The notes: a model not told the origin generated them from the sequence alone. DNA of 64,000 nt from Mugil cephalus (GCF_022458985.1 NC_061770.1:34949599-35013598), one strand, 5' to 3'; positions 9,001 through 18,870 are shown, counted from the first letter of the stretch. Program-made: numbers and translations.

Positions 9001-11074
9001 TCCACATGAATGACTACATGACTACCAGGTTCCAAAAGTTTCCCAGCAGAACATTGAATCATCTCAAGATGGTTTTAATGTTTACGTACTTGGCTCCTGT
9101 CGGTGGTCATAATGTTACGGCTGATCGGTGTAACCTCCAACTAGGTCGACCAGGCGAGCAACATCTGGACTTTGCACCCTGACATCAGTCCAAACTCTGA
9201 CTTAGAACACAGCCTTCACAAGTCTTGAGAGATCAGGATCAGAGCCGACCTCTGGAATTATTCCAAACCTCCAGAAACTAAACTAGAAACTAAAAGAAAT
9301 CAAACACAAGTGGCTCACGCTTCTCCTCCGACCCTTTTCCTCAGACGACTCCGAGATCATTTTCGGCGACTACGAGAGCAGCCCCGGCGAGGACGGCCCC
9401 ATCTCGGACGTGGTGTGGAGAACCCGCTACCTCATGGACTACGACCCCCTGAACCAGCTGCTGGTGTGCATGGTGTGCGGGGAGCTGCAGTACTCCCACG
9501 GCCTGGAGGGGGTCAGGGTCCACATAGACGAGTCCCACCCCCACACCATGACCCTGGAGCCGGCCGAGAAACGGCGAATACTGGAGGCCTGGGACGAGCA
9601 GGTGTCCCAGAGGGAGCGCTTCTTCACCAGTCAGCTGCAGCAGCACAGCGGGGCCCTGGCAGGTACGGTGGGACTACACTGGGGGGGGGGGGGGGGGTCG
9701 GTACTGGTCTCTGATCACGTGACAATAACAACATGGACGTCTCCTAGAAGACAGGATTTATTATTATATATGTTCCTTTATCTTATTTTGATGGACCATT
9801 AATGGACTTTTTTTCCAAAATCATTGTTGAATTATATGGTTAAATTGTTTTATATTGTAATTAAGTAAAATGTTTGTTTGCCTAAAATATTTTTCCACCT
9901 CACGAAAAGGCTAAATTACAAAGTCATTCAATGATGACATTTCACGTAAGAAAAAAAAAAAAGGGTCGGTATCTGTATCGGCGATACCAGCACCGTATTT
10001 ACATGGTATCAGATCGATACCAATTTCCCAGTATCGGCCACCCTTAGTATCGACCCACTGGACTCCTCACCTGTCTCCTGGGAGGCGTCCATGTTGTTAT
10101 TGTCACGTGACTCTACTCTACTAGTTTCTACTGGGTTTTTATTACCTGTTTGGCTGTAGAGAGGACAGGGTTAAACTTATTGTTCATGGTATCATTAAGT
10201 ACTTGCTGCTTTAACCACAGATACAAACTTCATTCCAGACTCCGTGAATACAATGAAGCCCAAAAGCTGCAGTTCATCAAGTGGCCACTAGAGGCCCCAT
10301 AAGGAAGCAAATCCCCATAGACTCCAATGTTAAAAAGACCAACTTAACAACAATATTAAACATGTTTACAGCCTGGTACAAAAAACGGGTTTAGTCTCAA
10401 TAGTTAATTTCACTTTTCATGACAAATGTACGGGGGGTGAATTATTTTCTAACTCATTCGTTTAGTTTTTTTTTATTAAGGTTTAAAATTCCCGCTCTGA
10501 GTGACAGGTGTTAGCCTGAGCTAACAGGTAGCGTAGAGTTGGGTGGGCGGGTCACAACTTCCGAACCACCCATGGACATATTTGGAATATCCACGTGTGG
10601 GCGGAGTAAAGCTCATCCAACATGGCGACTGCCGGCTCCGCCCACTTTAGGCTTCATTTTCGAGGTTCAGAATCGGGTTTGTCCATGATATAAACAGCCA
10701 ATGATCAGGGCACATTGGTGTCGTCAGTAAACAGTTTGTGTATTTTTATGAACAAAACAGTGATACACACAAACACAGTAAAAAATATAAATAAATAAAT
10801 TAAAGGGTAGGAAACAAAGAAGAGAATATCTAATAATCCAGATTTAAAAGAAAACTCCAAGATACCTAAACCCTGAAGGGCTCAATAGTTCGTTTTCTGC
10901 AACTTGCAGCATCAGCATCTCAAGAAATAACACATTTTCTTTTCTTTTTTTTAATAAAATTGTCCCTATGTGTTTGCCGTAGACTGGCGGCCCGTCCAGG
11001 ACGGACCCCAGGACGGACCCCACCTCTCACCCAGTGACATCGGGGACAGACTCCAGCCCCCAGACGCCCTCTAG
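2811..11074 (+). CDS. Large protein with six KREYWR modules and a SPINDOC/ZFTA-type zinc finger
   Basis: Six exons join in frame: 2811-6026, 7251-7871, 8376-8425, 8515-8576, 9345-9662, 10983-11074, giving 1452 residues and a TAG stop. The ATG at 2811 is the first in frame after a TGA, with A at -3. Basic modules of about 16 residues start near residues 29, 269, 464, 695, 1036 and 1236, mostly preceded by acidic residues, within long Ser/Pro/Gln-rich stretches that look disordered. A single C2H2 finger has Cys1358, Cys1361, His1376 and His1381, with WRTRYLMDYDP before it and KRRILEAWDEQ after it. This pattern is shared with SPINDOC and ZFTA (zf-C2H2_12 family). From the basic modules and finger I infer a nuclear, chromatin- or nucleic-acid-linked protein. 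The function is unknown to me and no symbol is given. Confidence 0.85.
6053..6435 (-). mobile_element. Mariner-like MITE in intron 1, family A, reversed copy
   Basis: The left end resembles CACCAATCAGACACAACATC and the right end GGTCGTAATGTTATAGCTGATCGG. The inside matches the 8.67-kb copy in reverse orientation. It starts 27 bp after the splice donor at 6027. Confidence 0.8.
6436..7250 (+). other. Rest of intron 1 of the six-module gene
   Basis: AT-rich sequence with T/C runs at about 6716-6733 and 6848-6872, and a normal polypyrimidine tract before the acceptor. I see nothing else. Confidence 0.6.
7251..7871 (+). CDS. Coding exon 2: sixth KREYWR module
   Basis: Acceptor TCTCCCTCAG, donor CAG|GTGAGA, 621 nt, phase 0 at both ends. 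It encodes a Pro/Ser-rich stretch with an alternating Asp-Leu/Asp-Pro run (DLDLDLDPDP) and then the sixth module (starting at 7740) preceded by ESEEDFLRR. It also contains the perfect inverted repeat at 7406-7460. Confidence 0.88.
7406..7460. repeat. Perfect 20-bp inverted repeat inside a coding exon
   Basis: Arms at 7406-7425 and 7441-7460 are exact reverse complements (left arm CGTCCACTCTTGCGAAAGTT), separated by a 15-nt loop. Both arms are read as protein, the left giving VHSCES and the right QLSQEW. The mRNA should be able to form a strong hairpin here. Confidence 0.95.
7872..8375 (+). other. Intron 2, with purine-rich tract
   Basis: About 8135-8330 is a long, nearly all-purine stretch on the plus strand (GGAGG, AAGAAG and AGAGG repeats). 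No coding sign. Confidence 0.6.
8376..8425 (+). CDS. Coding exon 3
   Basis: 50 nt between CTGTGTAG and AG|GTGGGA. It reads ESGQWVNSPEEPEHQM and leaves two bases for the next exon. Confidence 0.75.
8515..8576 (+). CDS. Coding exon 4
   Basis: 62 nt. The acceptor follows a T-run ending in AACAG, and the donor is GAG|GTGAAG. It reads SASVDTDPGSFTYAGYSTPV and leaves one base. The phase matches exons 3 and 5. Confidence 0.75.
8668..9132 (+). mobile_element. Full-length mariner-like MITE, family A
   Basis: 465 bp bounded by TA on both sides and by inverted ends (CACCGATCAGCCATAACA and its complement, continuing to about 28 bp). It has no coding capacity. This is the best reference copy of the family, inside intron 4 of the six-module gene. 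Confidence 0.88.
9345..9662 (+). CDS. Coding exon 5: C2H2 finger
   Basis: 318 nt from TTTTCCTCAG to GCAG|GTACGG. It carries the whole zinc-finger domain, with Cys-x2-Cys, 14 residues, then His-x4-His. This is the most family-like part of the protein. The intron that follows starts with a run of 17 G about 20 nt from the donor. Confidence 0.9.
9681..9697 (+). repeat. Run of 17 G
   Basis: Uninterrupted G tract 18 nt into the intron after coding exon 5. It could form a G-quadruplex in the pre-mRNA, and its length is prone to sequencing error. Confidence 0.95.
9955..10070. repeat. Fragment of a dispersed 'cgatac' repeat
   Basis: Sequence built on GGTATCGATACC-like words. Related sequence occurs near 28.08, 49.68 and 53.3 kb, which points to a dispersed element. 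Confidence 0.45.
10236..10690 (+). mobile_element. Non-autonomous element, family C, copy 1
   Basis: Ends ATGAAGCC and GGCTTCAT in inverted order. The inside matches 39.66-40.13 kb along its length (GCAGTTCATCAAGTGGCCAC, then TGAGTGACAGGTG, then CATCCAACATGGCGAC in this copy). Confidence 0.75.
10983..11074 (+). CDS. Coding exon 6 (last) with stop
   Basis: The acceptor TTTGCCGTAG leads into DWRPVQDGPQDGPHLSPSD and then IGDRLQPPDAL and TAG. The phase-1 join restores an Asp codon. The short duplicated QDGP unit reflects a DNA duplication. Confidence 0.78.
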
Positions 11075-11886
11075 AGGACGAAAAGACTGAACTCTTCACT
11101 CTGGACTCCCTGAGCCTTTTTTAACCCCCCCCTCTAAAGACCTTAGCATCCTTCATATTTAAGTATCTGATGGGCGTTAGCTTCTTCTTCTTCTTCACGT
11201 ACACAACAAACACCACCACACACATCATCAACACAACTTACCCCCGGTTTAGTTTATTTCCTGCCCTCACTGCCCCCGGGCTGCGTCGTCACTAAGTCGT
11301 CCGTCTTATATTTTTCTCAGGGTTTGTTTGTTTTTCGTTTCATTTTCCAATCGTTTTGCAGAAGCACACGGGAACTAGAGCTGCAGCGGTGAAAAAAAAA
11401 ACAAAAAAATAAAAAACGTCATTTTATTTTTATTTATTTATTTACTGTGTCACCTTTAAAAGAGAATGTGTTTTTTTTTTGTTTTTTTTTTTAAATACTG
11501 AAGCTGCTTCATATGAGATTTTTTTTTGTGATATTTTAAGTAGAAGCCTTAGAGGGAAGAAACACGGAGCGGATGTAAAAGATTTAAAGATGATGATGAA
11601 AATACAACAGAACAACAGTGTGACGAGAAAAAACATAAAACCTGCGAAAACGATTTAATTTAAAGTCACATCAGACCAGGTTGATCCTCTCACACATTTA
11701 ATTCACACTCAAGTTTCCCCATTTATCTTGTTATTAGTTAAATAAAACGCCTCATCTCCTGCGTGGAGGAAAAATAGATTTTTTTTTATTATTATTTCTC
11801 AGGTAAAACTCCCCCCCACACCAATGACACTGTTTGATGGCAGACACACAAAAACGGTTTAGACACGACTCAAAAAACCATAAAGA

Positions 11887-12019
11887 GCAGCACAAGGTGT
11901 TGACATGGCCTCAAAATTCACTAGATCCCAAACTGATCACGTCTCTGTGGTTTGATCCACCATAGAACCCCCACTAACAACATCCCACTGGTCATAATGT
12001 TATGGCTGATCGGTGTATA
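11887..12019 (-). mobile_element. Truncated family A MITE
   Basis: Matches one half of the element (AGCACAAGGTGTTGACATGG through to the terminal ATGTTATGGCTGATCGGTG), reversed. Confidence 0.75.
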
Positions 12020-12795
12020 ACACACCAACCATTTGTTTTCGGTTTAAATCCCCGAGTCAAACACGTGCAGCACAGGAATTAAAACACTGTTGTTTGTTAT
12101 TTCAGAGCTGATCACTTGGACGTTGTTTTGTTGTGTTCAGGTCAGATTTTTTTTATTTTTCTTTCGTTACTGCACAGGAGCCTGGAAACTGTTCCCTAAG
12201 TTTCTGTTTCTGAACCTTAACTGTACATAAACCACATCCACACATGGCATCTTTTATTTTTTTTTTATTTCTTACTGTAAACATTATCTTCCGTGCTGTA
12301 AATACACAAACTACGGTGGCTACGAGATGCCAAATTTATATATTTTTTTGTTTGCTTTAAAATTGTGCCGTTTCATCGCTTCTGCTCCAAAGCAACTTTT
12401 ATTTATTATTTATTGAGTCTCCTGTCGATATAACCGCGGACATCATCCACGCCTGTAGATAAATTAGGAGTCTCGTCTGTGTGTCGAGGATTAAAAGGTT
12501 TTTATTTTTGTTTTCCTGCATGAGTAGTAACATGGATGAACATGGTGTGATGTATCGGCCGAGTGCTGGACTGCATTCCCAAGTGTTTCTTCTTCTGTTT
12601 TTTTTGTAATGCTGATGTAATCTGCTGTTTGAGCACAAAGATGTAGGCATCTGAAAAAAAACAACAACAAACAAAAAAAAAAAAAACAGTTTGCAGAGCT
12701 GGAAACGACCAAGTTAATTCACCTCCTGAGAATGTAACTGGAGACTTGACGGCTTGTTTACCAGTTCAAAGGGAATGTTTGAATGCCTTTTCAGT

Positions 12796-12801
12796 AATAA
12801 A
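12796..12801 (+). promoter_or_regulatory. Candidate polyadenylation signal, six-module gene
   Basis: AATAAA followed by a T-rich stretch and CTGGTGATGG, about 1.7 kb after the stop codon. Confidence 0.45.
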
Positions 12802-12859
12802 CTTTTTCTACTGGTGATGGAAATCTCATTTTTACAACTGGATATTAGGTTAAATAACG

Positions 12860-13512
12860 CCGGATTCCCGAGATTAATGTCAGTATTCTGAGAATAAAGT
12901 CAGAATTACGAGAATAAATCAGAATTCAGGGATTAATGACAGAATTCCAAGAATGTCAAAATTCTGAGATTTCTGAGAATAAATCAGAATTCTGATATCT
13001 ATGACAGAGTTCCGAGAAAAAAAATCGGAATTCTGAGAATGTCAGAATTCCTTGAATAAAGTCAGAATTCCGAGATTAATAACAGAATTCCGAGGTTTAT
13101 GTCAGAATTCCGAGGTTTATGTCAGAATTCCGAGAATAAAGTCAGAATTCCGAGAATGTCAAAATTCTGAAATTTATGACAGAATTACGAGATTTGTCAG
13201 AATTCCGAGAACAAATCAGAATTCCGAGAATGTCAAAATTCTGAGATTTATGACAAAATTCCAAGATTTATGTCAGAACTCCAAGAAAAAAAATCAGAAT
13301 TCCGGTAAAGTCAGAATTCCGAGATTAATGACAGAATTCTAAGGTTTATGTCAAAATTCTGAGATTAAAATCAGAATTCTGAAATTTATGACAGAATTCC
13401 GAGGTTTGTCAGAATTCCGAGAATAAATCAGAATTTCAAGAATAAATCAAAATTCTGAGATTTATGACAGAATTCTGAGAAAAAAATCTGAATTCTGAGA
13501 AAAAAGTCTGAA
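12860..13512. repeat. GAATTC-rich minisatellite between convergent genes
   Basis: About 30 degenerate units of roughly 18-24 bp alternating TCAGAATTCCGAGAATAAA and ACAGAATTCYGAGATTTATG types. Most units carry GAATTC. The array lies between the 3' ends of the six-module gene and ecsit. Its 96-residue open frame is an artefact of the repeat. Confidence 0.92.
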
Positions 13513-14070
13513 CTAAAAAAAAAAAAAGATAATTCTTTGCTCCATAACTTCATTTTTTTTTCCAGTCGCCCTAATCTTGTTCTTTGTGTTTTTTGTTCAC
13601 ACGTTGACGTGAGACATTTAATATTTTATGGAGCAACAACAGAGACGTGGTTCAGTGGCGGATTTAACAACGGGTGGATGAAGCAGCGTACGTACGTAGC
13701 TTAGCACAGAGTTGGCAAACATTTAGCCTCGACGAAATATTAGAAAAATTAACAAATTTTTAAATAAAATTACTAATTTGTCCACTAGGGGGCACTCACG
13801 TTATTTTAGTCATGAGTTGTGTATGGCCACGATAAAAATCACATAGAAGAGTATTAGTAGAGCAAAAATAAACAGTAGCTTCACTTCCATGACATACTTT
13901 TACTTCCTGTCATTAAAAGGAGAAAGTTAATAAGTTATAAAGTCATTATTTGCACGGGACTAGTTTTCACCTTTATCGTACTGTAGAGTAAACATTACAC
14001 AAATAACTTACCCCATTACTCCAAACTCAGAGGTGTTTTATAAAGAAATAGTCAGATGAGCATTTTTCTT
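13513..14070. other. Spacer at the ecsit 3' side
   Basis: Unique-looking AT-rich sequence with no gene that I can support. Confidence 0.6.
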
Positions 14071-14071
14071 T

Positions 14072-14089
14072 TTTATTTTAGTTTTTATT
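14072..14089 (-). promoter_or_regulatory. ecsit: Candidate ecsit polyadenylation signals
   Basis: Two AATAAA hexamers on the minus strand (complement of 14072-14077 and 14084-14089), about 300 bp beyond the ecsit stop codon. Confidence 0.5.
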
Positions 14090-14391
14090 TCAAGGAATAA
14101 ACAGATGAGAGGCGACATCTTAACTCGTATCTTGCTTGTAACTACATTTAAATTTGAGACGGAGACAGAGGAATCAATCTTCTCTAAAGAGGGAAGAGAT
14201 GAATGAAACAAAGAACATTTTTAGACTGTGGTTTTAGGAGAGATGAGACCTCTCCATAAAATCAGAAGGGAACCATAAATAAATAGAAAGATGACGTGAT
14301 TACTAAAATGATCCGTCTGGGGTTTAATGACTTGATATCTTTACCAATGAGGATCAGCTACAGTCACGTTTTATCCTCGTTCATCCTCCGT

Positions 14392-14442
14392 TCACTGCTT
14401 CATCCCGTGGCTTCTCCTCGGCTCCTCTTCCTCCGTGGCCTT

Positions 14443-14479
<37 letters not shown>

Positions 14480-14687
14480 TCTCCGGGCGGCGGCTCTTCT
14501 CTCCGGCTCGACTCGGAATAATCGGCCTCCGCCCCCTGCAGCTCCCGGGGTCCGGCGTCCAGGCGGAAGAGCGTGGGGACCCGGCCCAGGACGGGGTTGT
14601 CCCTCTGGAGGCCGGAGACCCACTGGTTGAGGGTGGCCTGGTCCCCCTGGTTGGTCATGCACATGGCGAAGACCGGACCCTCGTCCA
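14392..14687 (-). CDS. ecsit: ecsit coding exon 7 with stop
   Basis: 296 nt. After the conserved [10 protein letters not shown] and VFRL-type segment (TLFRLDAG) the tail becomes Glu/Arg-rich with a Gly-Ala run, ending HGMKQ and TGA. Confidence 0.95.
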
Positions 14688-17600
14688 CTGGATGAGGACG
14701 CAGAGACGAGACGTGAGGGTGGAAAATGAAACGCTGGAAAATGAAAACACGTTAAAAAAAAAACGTCTTACGGTCTTCAACGTCGAAAGACTCTTCGTCC
14801 CCGAAGTCCCGGTCTAAATCGAGGTCGAGCTGCAGCGGGTACTGAAGGCTCCTCTCCGGGTCGTACGGCTCCTCTACCTGAGGGACGAGATTCACCCATG
14901 TAAGGGAAACCAGGTACGTCGTGTTTAACCTCATCGTTGTTTTATTTAAACCCACCTTCTCTTCGGGTGGCGTGGGGTCGGCTCTGAGGACGTAGTAGTA
15001 GACGCACGTCTTCCTCAGCCACAGGGGGAAGGGACCCTCCACAAACACCGGCCTGTTCGGGTTGTGCTTGGCCAGAAGCTCCATCTGACTGGGGCTCTGG
15101 ACGCCTGGAGGCAACACGAGGAAAGGAAGTTAAAGGAACTTGACGGTAAAAACAAAAACCAAAAAAAAAACAGCGTAGACATGATAATAATGATGCTTCC
15201 ATACCTACGATGTGTGGGAGCGTGACCTCGGAGCCGCTCTCTGTGACGTCTGTGCAGGGAACCTAGAAGGTAAGAGGCAACGAGGAGACGTTATTTAACG
15301 TAAAAGAGAAGAAGTAAAGTACTTGATTTCTGGTGGTGTCAAACATAGACTGTATATAAATATGGACTAAACACGTCTCCACTTCCTCTCATTGGCCAAA
15401 CTGGGGATACGGGTCAGAGGGCGGAGCCACGATGTCGATGCCCCGCCCACACTTCCTCCAGACTCAAGTAAAATGTTGGATTACAGGTCGGCATGGCAAC
15501 CGGTGGTTGCCATTATGTCACATCCTGTTTCTGTAGCGTCAAATAACGAACTAAAACGTAAAACAGCGTTTTAGTGTTTTAGTCCATTTACCTCGGAGGT
15601 CGGAATTAGCGGCGTTCCAGTTACAGAAGTCGGAAAATTAGATGGTCTGGAGAAAACTTGGTGTGTTCAGTATTTACATTTTTTGAGTACAAAGTGATTG
15701 ATATATTTGATTTTTACTAGTTTTTTTACTAGAATTATTTACAGTGATGAAATCTACAAGACCACACAAGGCAGAAAATTGAATAATTTTTAAAAAGAAA
15801 AAAGAAAAACACAATTAATCACAGTTTGAGCCAGTTTGGCTCTGTTTTGATTTTACCAGGCTATTGTTTTTAGCCGTTGTTAGCTTATACTTTCCATATA
15901 ACACATGAAAAACTTAAATTACACTGAAACAGCATTTTAACGTATGTATTGAGAAAAAATCTTGTCTGTACAACTGATTTAACGCAACAAAAACTAATCA
16001 GTAGAGCTAATAAACGGATTATTACATGAGCTTCTAATGGCTGTTTACAAACGGGGCGGCCATCTTGGAAACTCAACACGGGGGTAGTGAGGATTCTACG
16101 ACTTTCTGAGTAGAAAATTTCGACATTCTAGCTGAAAATTCTAACTTTCCGAGTACAAATGGAACGCACCAAGTCCCGCCCACTAACATGGAGGGGGTGG
16201 AGCTTATGACCTATACTGCAGCCGGTCACCAGGGGGAGCTCTACTTGCTTTAGCTTCGCTTTAGAGGAGCCGTCCATCTTTATAAACAGTCTATGGCAGC
16301 TGCTACAAAACCCCTCAGTTAGAGACGTCACCGAGCTGAATAAACTCGTAGTATTCAGAAATCTGAATATATAAGCTTTAAAAGAGGTGACAGTAGGACG
16401 ATTTCCCTGCTATGTTTTGAATCTTAGCTGAAACAAGCTCCAGCTGTACCTGGTAGACGGTGACTTTAGCATCCAGGTCGTTAGCGATGCGAGTCAGGCT
16501 GAAGCGAGCCAGGTCCACCGGGTCTTCGGGGAGCTGGTGGGGGACGGGGAACGGGTTCACGTGCTTGAACTTGGGGAACCAGTACATGATGCGCTGGTAC
16601 TTCCTCACGGGGTGGCCCTTCTCTCCAAAGATCTGGACCAGCAGGACTTTGGTCTCGACGTTGGGCATGACACCTGAAGGACGTGGAAGACGTGAATAAA
16701 CGTGCATCGAGAAGTTCCCTGTGTAACATGATCAGCTGACGCGTTCTCACCGTAATTCTCCATCTGCTCCAGAAGCTGAACTCCGCACTCCTGCTGTCTC
16801 GGATAGTGGTTGAACATTCGCTGGATGAAGTTCCTGGGCACAAACACTTCTTTGGGGAAGACGTCCAGCAGCTTGTTGTAGACGGCGAGGTCTCGCTCCA
16901 CCCCGAACTCGGGCATCTTCTTCAGGGCGGCGTAGATAAACTCCACGTGGCCCCTGCGCCTTATGTCCTTCTTGTTGAAGACCTCGATCACCTTGTTGAA
17001 CGTGGCCTTGGTCTTGGCGTCTTTCGCCACCCGCTCAAACAGGTCGTCGTGGGCGACCAGCGAGCTGTCCTTGCTCTTGTCTTCGTTGCCAACGAACTTC
17101 GCGGGGCGGGGCTCTTGGCCCTTGGCCCGTGAGGTGCTGCCATGGAGATGCCTCAGCACCTACAAGTGACATCACAGTAGGAGTTAGTTCAGACACAACC
17201 CTGATGTAATATGTCAGAATAACAGCCCATTAAAGCATCTTATGGTTTAGCTAGTTTCACTAATTCCAAGGAACATTTGTTTACCGTAACTCTTTGAATA
17301 AAGACGAAACAAAATACGGGCTAAGTCGATTGTTACTAATAAAAACATCTTTGCAACAACTAAATATTATGATAATGCACATATTGTTTATTTACTCCTT
17401 CTAAAACCTCAGGATGCCACACTGGAAATACCAGACTATTCTGATGTGAAATTTCAGAATAAATGCCTGTTAAAGTGTCAATTTAGCCATTTATTTAAGA
17501 ATTCTTTGTTTCCACAGACTAATTACATTCCACACTGATCAGGATATTGTGATGTGGAATTAAAGATTGAAATCTAACACGTTTTAATGTGGTTTCATTC

Positions 17601-18429
17601 TGAAATTCCACATGAGCTGAGGGGTTTTCTGGTACGATACATTCAGACGCTCTTTGACGAGTCCCAGTGCCAGGAAATAATAGCTTCTGGAGTTTGTCTC
17701 AAAATTAAATCTGAGGGTTCGTACCATAGACCGTATATAAATATGGACGGCGGAACTGCTTTTCTGAAGTGAAGCTAATGCAAGTAGAGCTCCCTCTGGT
17801 GGCTGGAGGCTGCATTATAGTTCATAAGCTCCACCCCTTCCATGTTAGTGGGCGGGACTTGGACCTAGAAATAAAACACTAAAATACATGTCAACTAAGT
17901 TGTTTTCAAGGATGTTTTCTGTCATTTTTTCTGATAAGTTTCGTTTTTGTTCGTTATTTGACGCGGTAGAAACGGGATGTGACACGATGGTGACCACCGG
18001 TCGCCAACATTTCCTTGTAACAGGTGGAGGTGGAGGTGGAGGTGGAGCAGAGCGTAGTGTTAATTAAATTAAAACATGAGTGAATCTGGAAGACGTGTGA
18101 GCGGGTCTCGTATTCCTGGGAAAATCATCATCAGTTTGGCCAATGAGAGGAAGTGGAGACGCATCGTCCATATTTATATACAGTCTATGTTCTGAATGAA
18201 GTTGAACTATAACTAATGACTGATCTGACTGTCATCATAAATATATGATTTAACCTCTGGACATGTCTGTTTTCAGGTGTAATAATAACGTTATTTGGAC
18301 ATTAATGGAGCAGAATAAAACGTTTACCTGGAGCTGGGGCTGATGGAGCACACTGGCCTTAGTGACGGGGCCGGTCTGGAGCTCGTATGTTCGGCCCAGG
18401 AGCCGCAGGATGCAGCGGGTACATCTCAT
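14392..18429 (-). CDS. ecsit: ECSIT, complex I assembly factor and Toll-pathway adaptor
   Basis: Seven minus-strand exons join in frame: 18429-18328, 17159-16751, 16673-16450, 15262-15205, 15104-14956, 14877-14772, 14687-14392, giving 447 residues, close to the usual family length (about 430). ECSIT is known as a mitochondrial factor for complex I assembly and as a TRAF6-linked adaptor in Toll signalling. Diagnostic stretches include [65 protein letters not shown] and [10 protein letters not shown]. The N-terminus ([14 protein letters not shown]) is Arg-rich without acidic residues, as in a mitochondrial presequence. The C-terminal tail has a Gly-Ala repeat. The start is the less certain end: the frame is open upstream, and a spliced leader is likely. 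Confidence 0.95.
14443..14484. repeat. GGCTCC hexanucleotide repeat in the ecsit coding tail
   Basis: Six GGCTCC units plus a GTCTCC variant (plus strand), read on the minus strand as a (Gly-Ala)n run. Hexamer changes keep the frame, so the length may vary between individuals. Confidence 0.93.
14772..14877 (-). CDS. ecsit: ecsit coding exon 6
   Basis: 106 nt, [20 protein letters not shown] to DVED, donor C|GTAAGA. Confidence 0.93.
14956..15104 (-). CDS. ecsit: ecsit coding exon 5
   Basis: 149 nt encoding [20 protein letters not shown] and onward to [10 protein letters not shown], in the C-terminal ECSIT domain. Confidence 0.96.
15205..15262 (-). CDS. ecsit: ecsit coding exon 4
   Basis: 58 nt reading [19 protein letters not shown] and leaving one base. 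It matches the family segment that ends PHIVG. Confidence 0.93.
15346..16300. mobile_element. Non-autonomous element, family D, copy 1
   Basis: Starts ATAGACTGTATATAAATATG and ends at an inverted match (CCATCTTTATAAACAGTCTATGG). It carries Pol II-gene-like words (GGCGGAGC, CGCCCAC) but no ORF. It fills most of ecsit intron 3. Confidence 0.7.
16450..16673 (-). CDS. ecsit: ecsit coding exon 3
   Basis: 224 nt. It begins in the Gly of [19 protein letters not shown] and ends KVTVYQ|GTACAG. It contains [17 protein letters not shown], typical of the family. Confidence 0.96.
16751..17159 (-). CDS. ecsit: ecsit coding exon 2
   Basis: 409 nt from the acceptor TCACTTGTAG to TACG|GTGAGA. It encodes the conserved N-terminal ECSIT domain ([34 protein letters not shown]). 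Confidence 0.96.
17160..17728 (-). other. Part of ecsit intron 1
   Basis: AT-rich, with short words (ATTCCACAC, GATGTGGAAT) repeated in both orientations, suggesting an old degraded inverted-repeat element. No coding sequence seen. Confidence 0.45.
17729..18190. mobile_element. Non-autonomous element, family D, copy 2
   Basis: Shares termini (ATAGACCGTATATAAATATG and CATATTTATATACAGTCTATG) and internal sequence with the 15.3-kb copy, in the opposite orientation. It lies in ecsit intron 1. Confidence 0.75.
18328..18429 (-). CDS. ecsit: ecsit coding exon 1
   Basis: 34 codons from MRCTRC to PQLQ, donor CAG|GTAAAC, phase 0. It contains the probable targeting sequence. Confidence 0.75.
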
Positions 18430-18757
18430 GGTCCACCCATCACCCTGAGCTCCAGCGACAATGACATCATCCAGAAATGTTAAATTCATCAACACTACAG
18501 CCGTATACGTGTAAATATAAACATTTTAACAAGTACGAAAACCAGTACATGATGCGCTAAAGGGAAAGATATTATGTAAAGTTTTGCACGGGAGGGGAAT
18601 TAACCCAAACTATCAGGTAAAATATCTTTTTATCTGTTCTTATTTTCAACAATTACATGAATTAATACAATTACATCAATCACTAAATATAAATGTGACG
18701 ACATTAAGACCCACCAATAACATTTGACTGAAAATCGTGCGCAGAAGTTGGTCTCCT

Positions 18758-18787
18758 TCACAAGACGCGTATCATGGACGCCGCCAT
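18758..18787 (-). promoter_or_regulatory. ecsit: Short upstream ORF in the ecsit leader
   Basis: Minus-strand AAGATGGCGGCG starts a nine-codon ORF (MAASMIRVL, stop TGA). If transcription starts above it, this would be a uORF. It might also be a spliced alternative N-terminus, because GTGAAG inside its stop could act as a donor. Confidence 0.4.
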
Positions 18788-18870
18788 CTTGGAAAGCCGG
18801 CGGAGGATTCTGGTCCGTCGCTCATTTCCTTCCCTCCGGAAACATTCGGATAAAATCGTTCCGGAAACTT
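18783..18870 (-). promoter_or_regulatory. ecsit: Probable ecsit core promoter
   Basis: Contains GCCATCTTGG (YY1-type site) at 18783-18792 and two CCGGAA (ETS-type) sites at 18836-18841 and 18861-18866, with more CpG than its surroundings. No TATA box. This arrangement is typical of housekeeping and mitochondrial genes. Confidence 0.5.

Larger units (their letters stand above)
11075..12820 (+). other. Probable 3' UTR of the six-module gene
   Basis: Runs from the TAG to the AATAAA at 12796-12801. An earlier AATAAA at about 11741-11746 is an alternative end. It contains T-rich tracts and one truncated family A MITE (11887-12019), and no long frame of its own. Confidence 0.5.

Noticed and set aside
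13052..13342. 96-codon frame reading VRIPRL and CQNSE repeats
   Set aside because: It is the translation of the GAATTC minisatellite.
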